DNA from: Pleurocapsa sp. PCC 7319
GTDB taxonomy: Bacteria > Cyanobacteriota > Cyanobacteriia > Cyanobacteriales > Xenococcaceae
Reading direction: 5' to 3'
Assembly (NCBI RefSeq): GCF_000332195.1
Contig: NZ_KB235922.1
Coordinates: 3,817,322-3,881,321, forward strand
DNA length: 64,000 bases
Shown one piece after another: positions 18,793 to 28,800 of the stretch; the stretch's first letter is position 1, and each line of letters starts with the position of its first letter. The position numbers and the translations under genes are program-made. The notes under the pieces were generated by a model that was not told the origin of the DNA, ran no database searches, and was given only the letters and a program-made list of their open reading frames with translations.

Positions 18793-20322
18793 TTAGCCAG
18801 AACTTGCATCTGTTAATTTAGATTGTTTTACCTTGGATAAAATTTTGTCTTTGAGCTTTTCGAGTTCGGTTTTTAAAATTTCTTTGGCTAAAGTAACATC
18901 ACCGACACTTCTTGTTACCTGACTCAAATTAGCCCATTGCTCTAGCATCTTACGATTCTGAGCATTAATTACTGAACTAGCTACATGTTGGCAACGACTG
19001 GATTGATTAAGAGCATAAAATAAAATACGATATTTGCCCTGTTCTGAGAGCGATCGACTAATTTGTTGTCCTTTATTAGATTTAAGGTCAAGGTAACATG
19101 AAAGCCATTTAGGACCATGTTCGGCATTGTATAGCAGAGTAATCCAGAGCAACATTGGATGTGGATAATTTAAGTATAAAAACTGGTTATAGCAAATGCT
19201 CGCAATTCTATTGTGAATATCCTCTTGGTCTAACATGACACAAAGTACGGGAGCTTCTCCTAAAGGAGTAGAAATTAGTTGCGCAAATACAATTTTGCGC
19301 AAAGGCTTATTTTGAGGCCAGGTCGTTTGAAGACATATTTCTGTGATAGAAGATTCGGTATTTAAAGTTTTATCGACAGCTACTTGTGTCTGATCATCAT
19401 GGATCAATAAATTGCTAGGATTTGTGATGTGATCAATCGGTATTGACTCTAATGATTCTAATGACTCTAAAATATTTAAAATTTCTCTAACGCTTTGAGG
19501 TCTATCTTCTCTTGCTTTAGCTAGACAGCGCAATACTAAGGTTTGTAGTTTTTCTGGGATCTGAAGTTGATGGCTAAATGGCTCTGGTTTGAAGTTGTGA
19601 TGTGCCTGATACCATCCACCGAAAGAAGAGTTTTGAGGCAATAAAGGCATATCCATAGTGAGCATCTCATACATCATGACTCCCAAGCTGTAGATATCAG
19701 AACGATTATCTAATTCTTGTCCTTCCATTTGTTCGGGAGAACAATAAGCTAAAGTCCCCATAAAAGATTGGGTTTGGTTGGCACTGGCTTGGATTAACTT
19801 GGCGATGCCAAAGTCAAGTATTTTAGCAACTTCTCCCAGGGTAGGATCTTGAACTACTATTATATTACTAGGCTTGATATCGCGATGAATAATGCGACAG
19901 AGTTCTCCGTTTAGATCAATACCTTGATGAGCAGATTCTAAACCCAAACAAACGTGACGAATTAAGGTTAAAAACCTGTCCAAAGTTAAAGGATTAAAGC
20001 GAATTACTTCATTAAAGCTTGCTCCGGAAAGAAATTCCATCACATAAAAAGGTATATTATTTTTGTCTACACCATAGTCTTTGACCCTAACTACATGAAT
20101 ACTTTTTTCTCCCAATAGTGCCGAAATTGTTGCCTCGCGCTCGAAACGCTCGCGCATATTATCATTTAGCAGTGCTTGAGATAAAAATTTGACTGCTACG
20201 GTAACACCACCTAAGATAGTGTCCCTGGCACGATAAACTTTTCCCATAGCACCTTCGCCCACTAAATCAGATAGCTGGTAACGGTTAGCAAGTAATCGAC
20301 CGTGATTAAGATCTTTATTCAT
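18793..20322 (-). CDS. Ser/Thr protein kinase (Hanks type) with unknown C-terminal domain
   Basis: 509 residues from the ATG encoding MNKDLNHGRLLANRYQ. The kinase domain (about 15-290) is complete: glycine loop GEGAMGKVY, VAVKF lysine, HRDIKPSN catalytic loop, DFG as ILDFGIAK, and the SPEQ-type activation segment end. No transmembrane helix and no PASTA repeats. The C-terminal 200 residues are soluble and not recognised; they contain an LGEAPVLCVMLDQ stretch and end in a basic helix. The longer frame with 19 extra residues has no better ribosome site. The small gene upstream ends 64 bp away on the same strand, so the two are probably co-transcribed. A possible partner of the nearby FHA protein. 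Confidence 0.9.
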   Translation of the reverse strand: MNKDLNHGRLLANRYQLSDLVGEGAMGKVYRARDTILGGVTVAVKFLSQALLNDNMRERFEREATISALLGEKSIHVVRVKDYGVDKNNIPFYVMEFLSGASFNEVIRFNPLTLDRFLTLIRHVCLGLESAHQGIDLNGELCRIIHRDIKPSNIIVVQDPTLGEVAKILDFGIAKLIQASANQTQSFMGTLAYCSPEQMEGQELDNRSDIYSLGVMMYEMLTMDMPLLPQNSSFGGWYQAHHNFKPEPFSHQLQIPEKLQTLVLRCLAKAREDRPQSVREILNILESLESLESIPIDHITNPSNLLIHDDQTQVAVDKTLNTESSITEICLQTTWPQNKPLRKIVFAQLISTPLGEAPVLCVMLDQEDIHNRIASICYNQFLYLNYPHPMLLWITLLYNAEHGPKWLSCYLDLKSNKGQQISRSLSEQGKYRILFYALNQSSRCQHVASSVINAQNRKMLEQWANLSQVTRSVGDVTLAKEILKTELEKLKDKILSKVKQSKLTDASSG

Positions 20323-20386
20323 ACTTATACAATAAGAACTAATTTGAGAAAATTTAAAATCAGCTCTTTTGAATTCCAAGATACTA

Positions 20387-20824
20387 TTAACGTTTGAGAG
20401 TGGCTTCGATAGTACTTTTTAAACTATGACCTTCTAAAATACTGCTGGTGAAATGATATGTATTTTGATCTATGCAGTAATAAGAGTCTAGCCCTCTAGA
20501 GTTTTTGGCAGTACCCATAAACCAGTAATACTGAATAATTGATTGAAAACCGAGCCGCCCCTCTCCCTCAATATTCCCAAAAAGGCTGTGTTGTGAAACA
20601 TAGGTATAGTATTTTTCTTCGTAATTTAGGTTGCCTCGACATTCGTAAATAATTTGGGTCGCTGTTTGATCATCACAAGTCAAACTAGTAGTCAATTTAA
20701 ACCAGTTTTCTCGCTTCCAGCTAATTTGAATATTTCCCTGGAGCGGAACAAGTGCAGAATTGGATTTTAACCAATGACCATCAACATTCCAGTACCCCGA
20801 CTCTAATAAGAAACTATGAGCCAC
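20387..20824 (-). CDS. Unrecognised 145-residue protein upstream of the kinase
   Basis: No family recognised. The sequence is rich in Trp, Tyr and Ser/Thr with alternating hydrophobics, suggesting a small beta-barrel or lipocalin-like fold (ESGYWNVDGHW, YYWFMGTAKNSRG). No signal peptide or membrane segment. It reads as a two-strand-per-motif protein that might bind a small molecule. Same strand as the Ser/Thr kinase and 64 bp upstream of it, so it may be the kinase's sensor or substrate; this is inference from position only. Confidence 0.7.
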   Translation of the reverse strand: MAHSFLLESGYWNVDGHWLKSNSALVPLQGNIQISWKRENWFKLTTSLTCDDQTATQIIYECRGNLNYEEKYYTYVSQHSLFGNIEGEGRLGFQSIIQYYWFMGTAKNSRGLDSYYCIDQNTYHFTSSILEGHSLKSTIEATLKR

Positions 20825-20900
20825 AAGCCTATCCTCATAATTTGTATATGGTAATTAATATATTTATAATTCATATTTCATTGGCTCTGATCTATGTAAT

Positions 20901-22049
20901 CTACGGTACGTGAATATCTCCTAGTAGCATTGCTCTGGCTGCTCCTGTAACTTGAGGTAAGTTACCAGCAATAGAATTAACCCGCCAGTACGCCAATATA
21001 GCAAAAGCGATCGCCTCTTTGAAATTGCCATCAATTCCCGATCGATCGGTAGTAGTAATCTTTGCCGATGTTAACTTAGCTTGTAGGCGTTGTCTCAAAT
21101 ATAAATTTCTACTACCACCACCACACAGTAAAACTTCGTCGGGCATCTGGGGTAAAAACTGCTCATAGCTATGGGCAATCGAGGCTATTGTAAGTTCTGT
21201 AATGGTAGCAAGGCGATCGCTATCATTAAGCTGTGCTTGCTCCATATCTTGCCAACACTGATTTAGGTAATCTTGACCAAATAATTCTCGTCCCGTAGAT
21301 TTCGGTGGAGACTGCTGAAAAAAATCCTGCTGTAACCACTGAGCAACTAATTGCTGATTAGGAGTTCCCTGGGCTGCCCATTGACCATTATGATCATAAG
21401 TTTGCCTACCATCTGTTAAGCGAGCAACTGCTAAATCCAATAAGGCATTTCCTGGTCCTGTATCCCAGCCACGGATTTGTTGCTGCCAATTTAATTCTTG
21501 GTTTGGTGGTAAATATGCCACGTTACCAATACCACCAATATTTTGAATTGCCCTAGTTTTGGTAGGATGAGACAGTAAACAAGCGTCTACTTTTGGTACC
21601 ATAGGTGCACCTTCTCCGCCAGCAGCGATATCTGCTGCCCGAAAGTTACTGATAGTTTTGATTCCCGTAAGATGAGCAATTAATTCTCCTCTACCAATTT
21701 GTAAGCTATAGCCTAAATTCTTATCAGTTCCTTCTATTAAGGGTGGTCGATGATATACAGTTTGACCATGAGAACCAATTAATTTGGCTGGAGATTTCTG
21801 AGATTGGATCTTTTGGGCAGCCTGCGCAAAGTTTAAAGCGATCGCATCATCTAAACTAGCTAACTTATCGAGGGAAATGGGCTTGCCACTGCACACTGCC
21901 AGTATTTTTGCCCTTAGTTCTTCAGGATAAGCAAAAGTTTCTCCTGCCAGTAGCTCAACTTTAAGATCTGTTTCTTGACCACTAACTTCTATTAACACGG
22001 CATCAATACCATCAACAGAAGTTCCACTCATCAACCCGATAATTTTCAT
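20901..22049 (-). CDS. anmK: Anhydro-N-acetylmuramic acid kinase
   Basis: 382 residues, full length. It shows the family start [15 protein letters not shown], the [12 protein letters not shown] motif, the IGGIGNV phosphate loop and a C-terminal LLCGGGSRN segment. AnmK opens and phosphorylates 1,6-anhydro-MurNAc from peptidoglycan turnover to give MurNAc-6-phosphate. The lipoprotein gene 28 bp upstream on the same strand probably shares its transcript. Confidence 0.95.
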   Translation of the reverse strand: MKIIGLMSGTSVDGIDAVLIEVSGQETDLKVELLAGETFAYPEELRAKILAVCSGKPISLDKLASLDDAIALNFAQAAQKIQSQKSPAKLIGSHGQTVYHRPPLIEGTDKNLGYSLQIGRGELIAHLTGIKTISNFRAADIAAGGEGAPMVPKVDACLLSHPTKTRAIQNIGGIGNVAYLPPNQELNWQQQIRGWDTGPGNALLDLAVARLTDGRQTYDHNGQWAAQGTPNQQLVAQWLQQDFFQQSPPKSTGRELFGQDYLNQCWQDMEQAQLNDSDRLATITELTIASIAHSYEQFLPQMPDEVLLCGGGSRNLYLRQRLQAKLTSAKITTTDRSGIDGNFKEAIAFAILAYWRVNSIAGNLPQVTGAARAMLLGDIHVP

Positions 22050-22077
22050 TTATAGTTTGATTATTAATTATTAGTTA

Positions 22078-23376
22078 TTACTTGCTTATTTTATTTTTCT
22101 TGATTATTAATATTAAATTGTTGTGGTCAATAGATAATTGGTTGCCAATGACAAAATCAAGAGATTTAATTTGTTTTTTAGAGTTATATGCTTTCCATAA
22201 TTCAGGTTGATATTGATTGCCAAATAACTCGGCTGGTTTACTATATTTTCCATAAAAATGAAAATTCCAGTTTTGAGGATTAAAATCACTTAATGGCACC
22301 CCAGAATCATCCTGTAATAAATATTTGCTTCGAGATAAGATTAATTCTTTAATGCTAGAGAAGCGATCAAAATGCATTAAATAAGCTGCTGATTTCAGAT
22401 AAGTAACTATATTATGCCGACTGTCAATAAATTTACTCAATTCTGGATTTTGAGCTAATTCTTGATTAGATAGATTGCTTGAAAAATAATATAAGTAATT
22501 TAATTCAGTGTTAACTGGAGTAAGAAAAGTTATTTTAACTCCTGTAAGCATTCCTGGTTGTTGAGGGATAATTATTCCTGCTTCGTTAAGACTAATATGC
22601 TCTATATTAACAATGCGATTATTGCTTCTGGCTATCAAGACACATAAAGCAGGTAGAGCTTCTATAGTTTGTAAATTGTGAATTTCCTCAGTACGTAAGG
22701 AATTATTCGATAGAATATGATAGAGATAAGTTCTTGCTTTTTGTAATTCTTGTCGAATTTGCTGCGGTTTAGCTTGGACAAAATCAACTAAATTTCCTAC
22801 AGGATATGAGTCAATTAATATATATTCTTTACTGTGAGGAAATAAAGTATAAGTGTGGAGAAAATCTGCACGACTAAAAGGGTATAAAACTGTGGTGCGA
22901 TCGCCAATGATTGGAGATAGCTCGGTTTGTTGCCAATAACGAATTTTCGCTAGATGTTGAGATTCTAGTTGTGACCAAGCATTGCTGAGAAAATCAATAT
23001 GCGAAGACCAGGCAGCTAAATTCTTTACCTGAGCTAACTGACTGTAGTTACTGATACGCATTCCTGCCAGTAGCTTTGCAGTATCAGTCAATAAGTCGGA
23101 TTTTTGCCGATCGTATTCTGACGGCTGGTTAAATAATTCTCGCTCCTCGATATTATTTGATTTCTGGTCTGTAGCGTTAGAAGGGATTTTTTGGGGTTCC
23201 TGAGAGAGATTGACAAGTTTGGCTAGCCGCTGAGGAGTCTTTACGGCAGAAGAGACGTTACAAGATTGCAGCAAAATCAAGCAAACAGAAGCCATGCCAA
23301 GTTTGAGAAATAGTCGATATTTTCTACCAATGCTTGCTATTCGTAGTCTACATAAATATGAGTGTAGCGATGACAT
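22078..23376 (-). CDS. Predicted lipoprotein of unknown function
   Basis: 432 residues. The N-terminal basic stretch and hydrophobic helix end in a lipobox, LLQSC, near residue 39, so the mature protein should be lipid-anchored at Cys. The rest is soluble, mixed alpha/beta, with a conspicuous segment YPFSRADFLHTYTLFP and ILIDSYPVG. I do not recognise a named family with certainty. It ends 28 bp before anmK on the same strand and may serve cell-wall turnover in the envelope; that is inference from location. Stretches of the 3' flank consist of ATTATTA heptamers. Confidence 0.75.
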   Translation of the reverse strand: MSSLHSYLCRLRIASIGRKYRLFLKLGMASVCLILLQSCNVSSAVKTPQRLAKLVNLSQEPQKIPSNATDQKSNNIEERELFNQPSEYDRQKSDLLTDTAKLLAGMRISNYSQLAQVKNLAAWSSHIDFLSNAWSQLESQHLAKIRYWQQTELSPIIGDRTTVLYPFSRADFLHTYTLFPHSKEYILIDSYPVGNLVDFVQAKPQQIRQELQKARTYLYHILSNNSLRTEEIHNLQTIEALPALCVLIARSNNRIVNIEHISLNEAGIIIPQQPGMLTGVKITFLTPVNTELNYLYYFSSNLSNQELAQNPELSKFIDSRHNIVTYLKSAAYLMHFDRFSSIKELILSRSKYLLQDDSGVPLSDFNPQNWNFHFYGKYSKPAELFGNQYQPELWKAYNSKKQIKSLDFVIGNQLSIDHNNLILIIKKNKISK

Positions 23377-23630
23377 AGGACGAATAACTTGATTTGTTAG
23401 TGACTAACCGTTGTAGCCTACAAACCAATCAAACCGCAAGGTTTAATTATCATCTGTCATAACTATTACCAAAAGCTCACAAGTTCTTCAAAATTTTCGC
23501 CTAATCTAAAACTAGAAAAGAAAACAACAATTATTAATTAATAAATATTTCGAGAATAAATGGTGCATCTAGAGTTAGATTTAAATAGTTATTAGATTAA
23601 AATAGTCGCTAAATAAAGAGGTAAAAAAAC

Positions 23631-23771
23631 ATGAAAATCTTTACATGGATACAAGACACATTTCAATATCTTGTTAACGGAGTTGCAAGACTTTTTGAAC
23701 CTACTGACGATGACTATCCCAATACAGGAGTTCAACCTTTTAGTGGCGATCCTAGTAATGATCAAGAATAA
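23631..23771 (+). CDS. 46-residue small protein with amphipathic N-terminal helix
   Basis: Too short for most gene finders. A good ribosome site (AAAGAGG about 8 bases before ATG) and a strong terminator 58 bp downstream mark it as a real single-gene transcript. The N-terminal half is an amphipathic helix (FTWIQDTFQYLVNGVARLF). The C-terminal half is acidic and proline/glycine-rich (DDDYPNTGVQPFSGD). The size and pattern recall small conserved cyanobacterial proteins such as the F-type ATP synthase regulator AtpTheta (AtpT, about 48 residues). I cannot confirm that match without alignment, so no symbol is given. Confidence 0.75.
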   Translation: MKIFTWIQDTFQYLVNGVARLFEPTDDDYPNTGVQPFSGDPSNDQE

Positions 23772-23828
23772 TACTTTTAGTACTATGATGATGTGATAAG
23801 AAAAATAAAGATTGATTTTCCAATGACC

Positions 23829-23867
23829 AGCTAGTAGAATTAAAAATTTTCTACTAGCTTTTTATTT
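23829..23867 (+). terminator. Intrinsic terminator of the 46-residue gene
   Basis: Perfect 11-bp stem AGCTAGTAGAA / TTCTACTAGCT with a 9-base A/T loop, followed by TTTTATTT. It ends the small-gene transcript before the pseudogene zone. Confidence 0.85.
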
Positions 23868-23898
23868 GCTTAGTTATTAGTTATCAGTGCTTATTGAT

Positions 23899-24051
23899 AT
23901 GGCAGTGAGCCAAGGCAAAGAAATCTCTATTCGTGGGAGTGTAGTTAATGTTTTATCTCGTAAACGAGTAAAAGAGGGGCTATATTCCGCAATCGATCCC
24001 CTACAATCAGATTCTAAAATGCTAACTTCTCAAATAGTTAGCGATCGCTAA
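23899..24051 (+). pseudogene. Collapsed remnant of N-type (alternative) F1Fo ATP synthase beta subunit
   Basis: A 50-codon frame joins two distant parts of the alternative ATP synthase beta subunit. Residues 1-18 (GKEISIRGSVVNV) match the family's extreme N-terminus. Residues 18-50 (LSRKRVKEGLYSAIDPL, then SKMLTSQIV) match a segment about 350 residues further on, after the catalytic core. P-loop, Walker B and the rest are gone, so it cannot work as an ATPase. The joint falls in a VNVL/IVLSRKR-like stretch, suggesting deletion by short homology. A TAA lies directly in HIP1. Family assignment rests on recalled motif order. Confidence 0.65.
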
Positions 24052-24072
24052 AATAACTCAAATAATTTTGGC

Positions 24073-24560
24073 ATGAACTTAAAAAAGGGAATCAAACTAA
24101 TTGAGGAAACAGAAGGAACTGGAAATCGTGTTCAACGCCATCGATATTATATACTCGCAATTCGCTTGACCCTGAATAAAGGTGATGTGGTAAAAGTTCC
24201 GCATCAATGCTTATCTTATTCAATTGATCCACATTTATAGCCGTACAAAATTACGTTAGGACAAGTTTATTTGATTGCTCGTAAGTAATGAGTAACGAGT
24301 AACGAGTAATGAGTGTCATAATAAAAGTTCGTATTGCTATAAAGGTTAATGATGATGGCTTTTTAAAACATCGGACACGGATAGATCGGGAATATTTAGT
24401 TCCAGGAATTTTTTATGCAGTTCAAGGGATGAAAGTAAAGGGCTATCGAAAAATAATTATTAGCCCCCATTTAGGTTATGGAGAAAAGGGAATTCTTGGC
24501 GTTATCCCTAAAAATGCCAAATTAATAGCTGAGATCAAAGTTTTACAGGAAGCAGATTGA
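24073..24560 (+). pseudogene. FKBP-type peptidyl-prolyl isomerase split by a MITE
   Basis: The first 55 codons (MNLKKGIKLIEE ... LNKGDVVKVP) and the downstream part (VPGIFYAVQGMKVKGYRK, then SPHLGYGEKG ... IPKNAKLIAEI) are the two halves of one FKBP domain. The MITE at 24236-24341 separates them. Removing the element and one TA restores an unbroken frame, PHL-KVNDDGF. With the element present, the first half stops at a TAG inside the terminal repeat. The second half could only start from an ATG contributed by the element (24309), giving 83 residues without the N-terminal strands. Probably inactive. Confidence 0.82.
24236..24341. mobile_element. MITE family A, copy 3, with TA target duplication
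   Basis: 106 bp, same ends as copies 1 and 2: TATAGCCGTAC...GTTAGGACA and TGTCATAATA...GTATTGCTATA. The core is four heptamers (GAGTAAC/GAGTAAT). The TA at 24236-24237 and 24340-24341 is the target duplication, proved by the FKBP frame that is restored when the element is removed. This copy defines the true ends of the family as TAGC...GCTA. Confidence 0.85.
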
Positions 24561-24781
24561 CATTAATAACCCCAATACTAAAGCTTCTGAGAGCTTTAGC
24601 GTCTTTATTTCTGCCGACTCTCCTGGAACAATATTGAGTGGATTTGCGCTGTAAAGTGATGAGTGTGATTAATTAATACTCAATAAATTTCCGTGTATTC
24701 ACTTATATTAAGCTCTCATACTAAATGCTAACATACTTTTATTTATGACCAATAGCGTCAAATTTATAACTATTACTTGGC

Positions 24782-25507
24782 ATGGAAAAATTACAAGAAT
24801 TATTGAAAAATCCTCCTTTGATACATGAAGAAGCTCCAGGTAAACTGACTTCATGGCAGTTATCTGATGAAGTCCTTTATTTTATTAATAATAATATTAA
24901 TGAAGATTCCATAACTTTAGAAACAGGTACTGGAATTAGCACAATACTTTTTGCTATAAAATCTTCTCATCATACTTGCATTTGTCCTAGTGAAAAACAG
25001 GTTGACAGAATCAAGAGTTACTGTCAAAGACATCAAATAAATACTGATAAAATAGATTTTAAAATAGATTTTTCGGAAAAGGTTTTGCCATCTTTAAATA
25101 TTAACAAAATGGATTTAGTTTTAATTGATGGTTCTCATGCATTTCCTATACCGTTTATTGATTGGTACTATACATATCAAAAGTTAAAAGTAGGAGGAAA
25201 AATCATCATCGATGATACTCAGCTATGGACTGGTTTAGTTTTAAAACAGTTTTTGAATTTAGAACCAGAATGGAAATTAAACAAAAATTCTCCGCCCAGA
25301 TCGGCAATTTTTACTAAAATTCAAAAGTATGCCCAAGCAAAATGGTATGCTCAACAACCTTACATTGTCAAAAATAGCTATTTTTTGATTTTCAAGGCTA
25401 AAGTCCAAAACTTTTTACGACTTTTGTATGTCGGAGACTTTCATAAGTTGGGTAAACTCATCGGCAATCAACTCAACCAACTTAAAATAAGGCAAAATAA
25501 GATTTAG
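24782..25507 (+). CDS. Class I SAM-dependent methyltransferase (Methyltransf_24-like)
   Basis: 241 residues. Motif I appears as LETGTGISTI (about residue 47), followed by DLVLIDGSHAF and LKVGGKIIIDDTQLW, the pattern of the Methyltransf_24 group. This group includes small-molecule and sugar-modifying enzymes. The C-terminal 60 residues are basic and helical. The substrate cannot be told. The gene stands alone; 221 bp upstream hold a small AAAGCT/AGCTTT hairpin that may end the FKBP transcript. Confidence 0.8.
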   Translation: MEKLQELLKNPPLIHEEAPGKLTSWQLSDEVLYFINNNINEDSITLETGTGISTILFAIKSSHHTCICPSEKQVDRIKSYCQRHQINTDKIDFKIDFSEKVLPSLNINKMDLVLIDGSHAFPIPFIDWYYTYQKLKVGGKIIIDDTQLWTGLVLKQFLNLEPEWKLNKNSPPRSAIFTKIQKYAQAKWYAQQPYIVKNSYFLIFKAKVQNFLRLLYVGDFHKLGKLIGNQLNQLKIRQNKI

Positions 25508-25839
25508 TTAGCTCACTAACTAATCTTATTAATTGTAAATGTCTCATATAGAAATTAAACAATTAAACTTTCTTAGATCGCTCCTCTCGATTAATTGGCG
25601 CTCAGCTCTGCTGGTTCGCGATGCGGAGCGCGAAAAGCGAAGCGAGGCGGGGGGTCCACCCGTTGAGACTATTGAGCAAGAAGCTAGTATATGCAGCTTA
25701 AGCCTTTGTTTAGGGCGGAGGGCAATCGCCTAGCGATATTCAAAACGTTTTTTATAGTTCAAATGCCACTTTGGCACAATTTTTGAGACATTTACGTAAT
25801 TATCCACATGGAGATGCTCAATAGACCAGAGTCTTACAG
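25508..25839. repeat. Gene-free stretch with a GC-rich interspersed repeat
   Basis: Roughly 25590-25730 is GC-rich and palindromic (GGAGCGCGAAAAGCG, GAAGCGAGGCGG). It ends in a 38-base block (25693-25730) that recurs with two differences at 53976-54013. A 64-codon frame across it is only a product of the repeat. After it, 25735-25824 reads as an open piece of about 28 codons ending in TAG (FLRHLRNYPHGDAQ), which looks like the tail of a decayed gene that I cannot name. Confidence 0.6.
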
Positions 25840-28800
25840 TCACTTCCCTAATGTAATCCCTAATTCTATTTTATCGTCTGTAAAATAAGCTCCAAATTCT
25901 ACTAACAGTTTATTCATAGGATATGTTTCAATATCGCTAGGATCTTGTCCATCTCTAACGCATTCGTTTAATTTGACAAACTTTTTTCTCAAATCATCGC
26001 TGTGACTAAATTTTTGCCACGACCATCCTGTGCCAATAGCGATAATTTTCCCTCCCTCTGAAACAAATTTTTTAATAGCATTAATTTCAGCATCTTTTAG
26101 ATTCCCCCAGGCATTTGCAATTATCAAAATTCGACCTTTTTTGAGTTGATTAAGATTAATATCTTGAGAAATTTCTTCTATTTCATAATTCCATTTATTA
26201 AGTTGCTCTTCTGAAATTTTTTTGTTGTCCCAGCCTCCATTTTTGGTTACATGTTCACAATGTCCATTTGAAATTAAGATTTTGATTTTCTTGTCATCAT
26301 TCTTGTCATCATTAATTCCACTAAGAAGGTTGAGTACTATTAACAAAAATCCTTTTTGTACGTTTTTTTTCTGGGTTAAAATGCCCTCATGTCCAATTGC
26401 CAATACTTTTCCTCGTTTATATTTGCGAAGCATAGCATATGCTTTTTTCTCTTCTTCCTCTTTTTCCAAGAGAGCCTTCCAATCATTATTAGGTGATTTT
26501 TTTTCGATCCTTCCAGGAATATCCTGTCTCTCTTCAGTATCAGTAAAATTCAGCACATCTTCAGGAGGAAATGCTCGTAATACTTTGATTAGACCAAATT
26601 GGAATTGATCGAATGCTGATAAGATTTGTATGATGGTATAAGCCAAGATAGTAAGTAAGATTGCTCCTAGCGTAATTGAGCTAGTTGAACGAAGCCTATT
26701 ATTGCGCTTTCTTTGAAGACTACGCTGCACAAACTCAGCTTCTATCTGGTTAAACCAGTATTTACTAGTTTCAAGTTTTTCTTTTAATACATTAAGATAA
26801 GGATTGCCATGCCATAGATAATCCACAGGTTTGTTCCCAGAAGGCTGTTCTCCATCTTCTAAATTTTTCCATTCTTTTGCTATGGGTGTTAGCCGCCGTA
26901 GTAAGAGTAAACTTTCTTCCTCCTGCTGTTTCCATACCAACAGCTTTGACCATCCTCGAACCAAAGCATCATGAGCTGGTTCTACATAGGAGTTTCCCTC
27001 AGTATCTTGCCCTTCTACCAGTAAACGTGCAGCAGAGAAGTGCAAAATCATCTTTTTAACCCGTCCGTTTTCTGGTTCAGGATATTCTAGTTCCGATAAA
27101 AGTACTCGGCGACGAGCTATTTCTCCTCCACCTACAGCAATCATGCGTAACAATACATTACGAATAGTTTGAGCTTGGGCTGAATCTTGTTGGACTAACT
27201 TTTCATATTCGTTGTTGGCTCTTTGAGTCAGACTGTATGCTACTCCTCCTATCTCTTGATAGTCTTCTTGAGTAATTACCCGCTTATCTCTAATTCCTGC
27301 ACGGAATTTCTGCAAATACTTAATATACAGCTCGCTTAAAGCAAAAGAAAGTAAAGGTAAAGCTCCTGGCATCTGAACTACTTCATCAATTAATTGCTCC
27401 ACCAATGAGTAAGGTTCAAAATACATCACCCGTGCTGCTGCTGGTTTTTCAATTGCTTCTCTTAATTCCTCTCTGGTCATGGTTGGCACTACAAATCTAG
27501 CTTTTTGCCAATACGACTTTAAAATCAGAGTTCTAAATTGGGGTTCAAAGTCACTGCGAAGAGTGAAGAGAATATGCAACTGTTGAGGATATTTTTTTAA
27601 CCATTCAGCCAACAGAAGGAAAAATTCATCTTGCTCTCTCCTATTTCGACATAGAGTAACTAGTTCTTCTGTTTGGTCAATTACCAATAACAACTTAGTT
27701 CGAACGTCCGCAGCCAGTATATAATCAATTTTGCCTGTCAAAACCTCTTTTTTTTCCCTGCTAGTCAGACTAAGAATTGAGGAGCCAGATGAATTGTGTT
27801 CTGACAATATTTTATTTAACGCTTTGAAGGCAGATTCTCCAGGACGCATAGGAGACAAAACTTGCCATCGGTTTTCTGTTGTTTTTAACTGCTGGATATA
27901 AGTAATTAATCCCGCCTTGACCAAGCTCGATTTACCTGTTCCCGAAGCCCCTAAAACTACTGTTAATGGTCGCTGTTGGCAAAACTGGTATAACTTTTCT
28001 GTTAGAGCTTGTCTACCAAAGAATAGATTGTGGTGTTCCTGGTCAAAAGATTCTAAACCACGATAAGGATTTTGGCTTTCATCGAGGGGCGGTGCATCAG
28101 GTAAGTTCAGTTCATGTCCAGGAGTATGAAAAATGTATTCTCCATGATCGTGTTTATTGAAGGGAAATAAACCAGGGGTTTGTTTTGTTCCATTTTCTTC
28201 GGTGGCTAGTTCTACACGATCGCGCAAATATAAGTATAGTTCCGTGGCAGTTATGACTCCATCCCCTGCAGGTTTTCCATTTTTTGCTGGAGGATTAGAA
28301 TCCGCATCACCCTGCAAAGCCTCAATTAAAGCTGCCGCAAAAGGAGAATGATGACTGTCGGTTTCTCCACGATCATCTTTTAAAGCTAGGTTATCATATG
28401 CTGTTTGATTGTGAGCTGCAGAAGTAATTACTTGCCATGCAGAAGCTTCAATAAAGCGATCGTAATGTTGTCGGTGAATGACCTCGGGGATAACCAATAA
28501 CTTTCTAGTGCTAGACCAACGAAATGCCCCGGCAAAACAGCAATCAAGGATTCCTAGAAAATGACGACAGGGCAATTTATCCAAAGCCTTTTGCAGTTGC
28601 ACCATTGGTAAATAACTACTGGTGTCCCCCATTCGAGCATCTTGAGGAATCAAAAACCCTTCAGGTCCATCATCACCGTTAAGAGCAATACCGTGTCCCG
28701 CAAAATAGAAAATCAGGCGATCGCTTTCTAGAATTTTGTTTGGTAAAGATTCTTCTATCAAACGTATAAATTTGGCTAACGTTGCTTTTTCGTCTAATAA

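Noticed and set aside
24309-24560. 83-codon FKBP-like frame taken as an independent gene
   Set aside because: Its first codons are MITE sequence; it is the 3' half of the interrupted FKBP gene.
25539-25733. 64-codon frame over the GC-rich repeat
   Set aside because: Made almost wholly of interspersed repeat; no conserved protein features.
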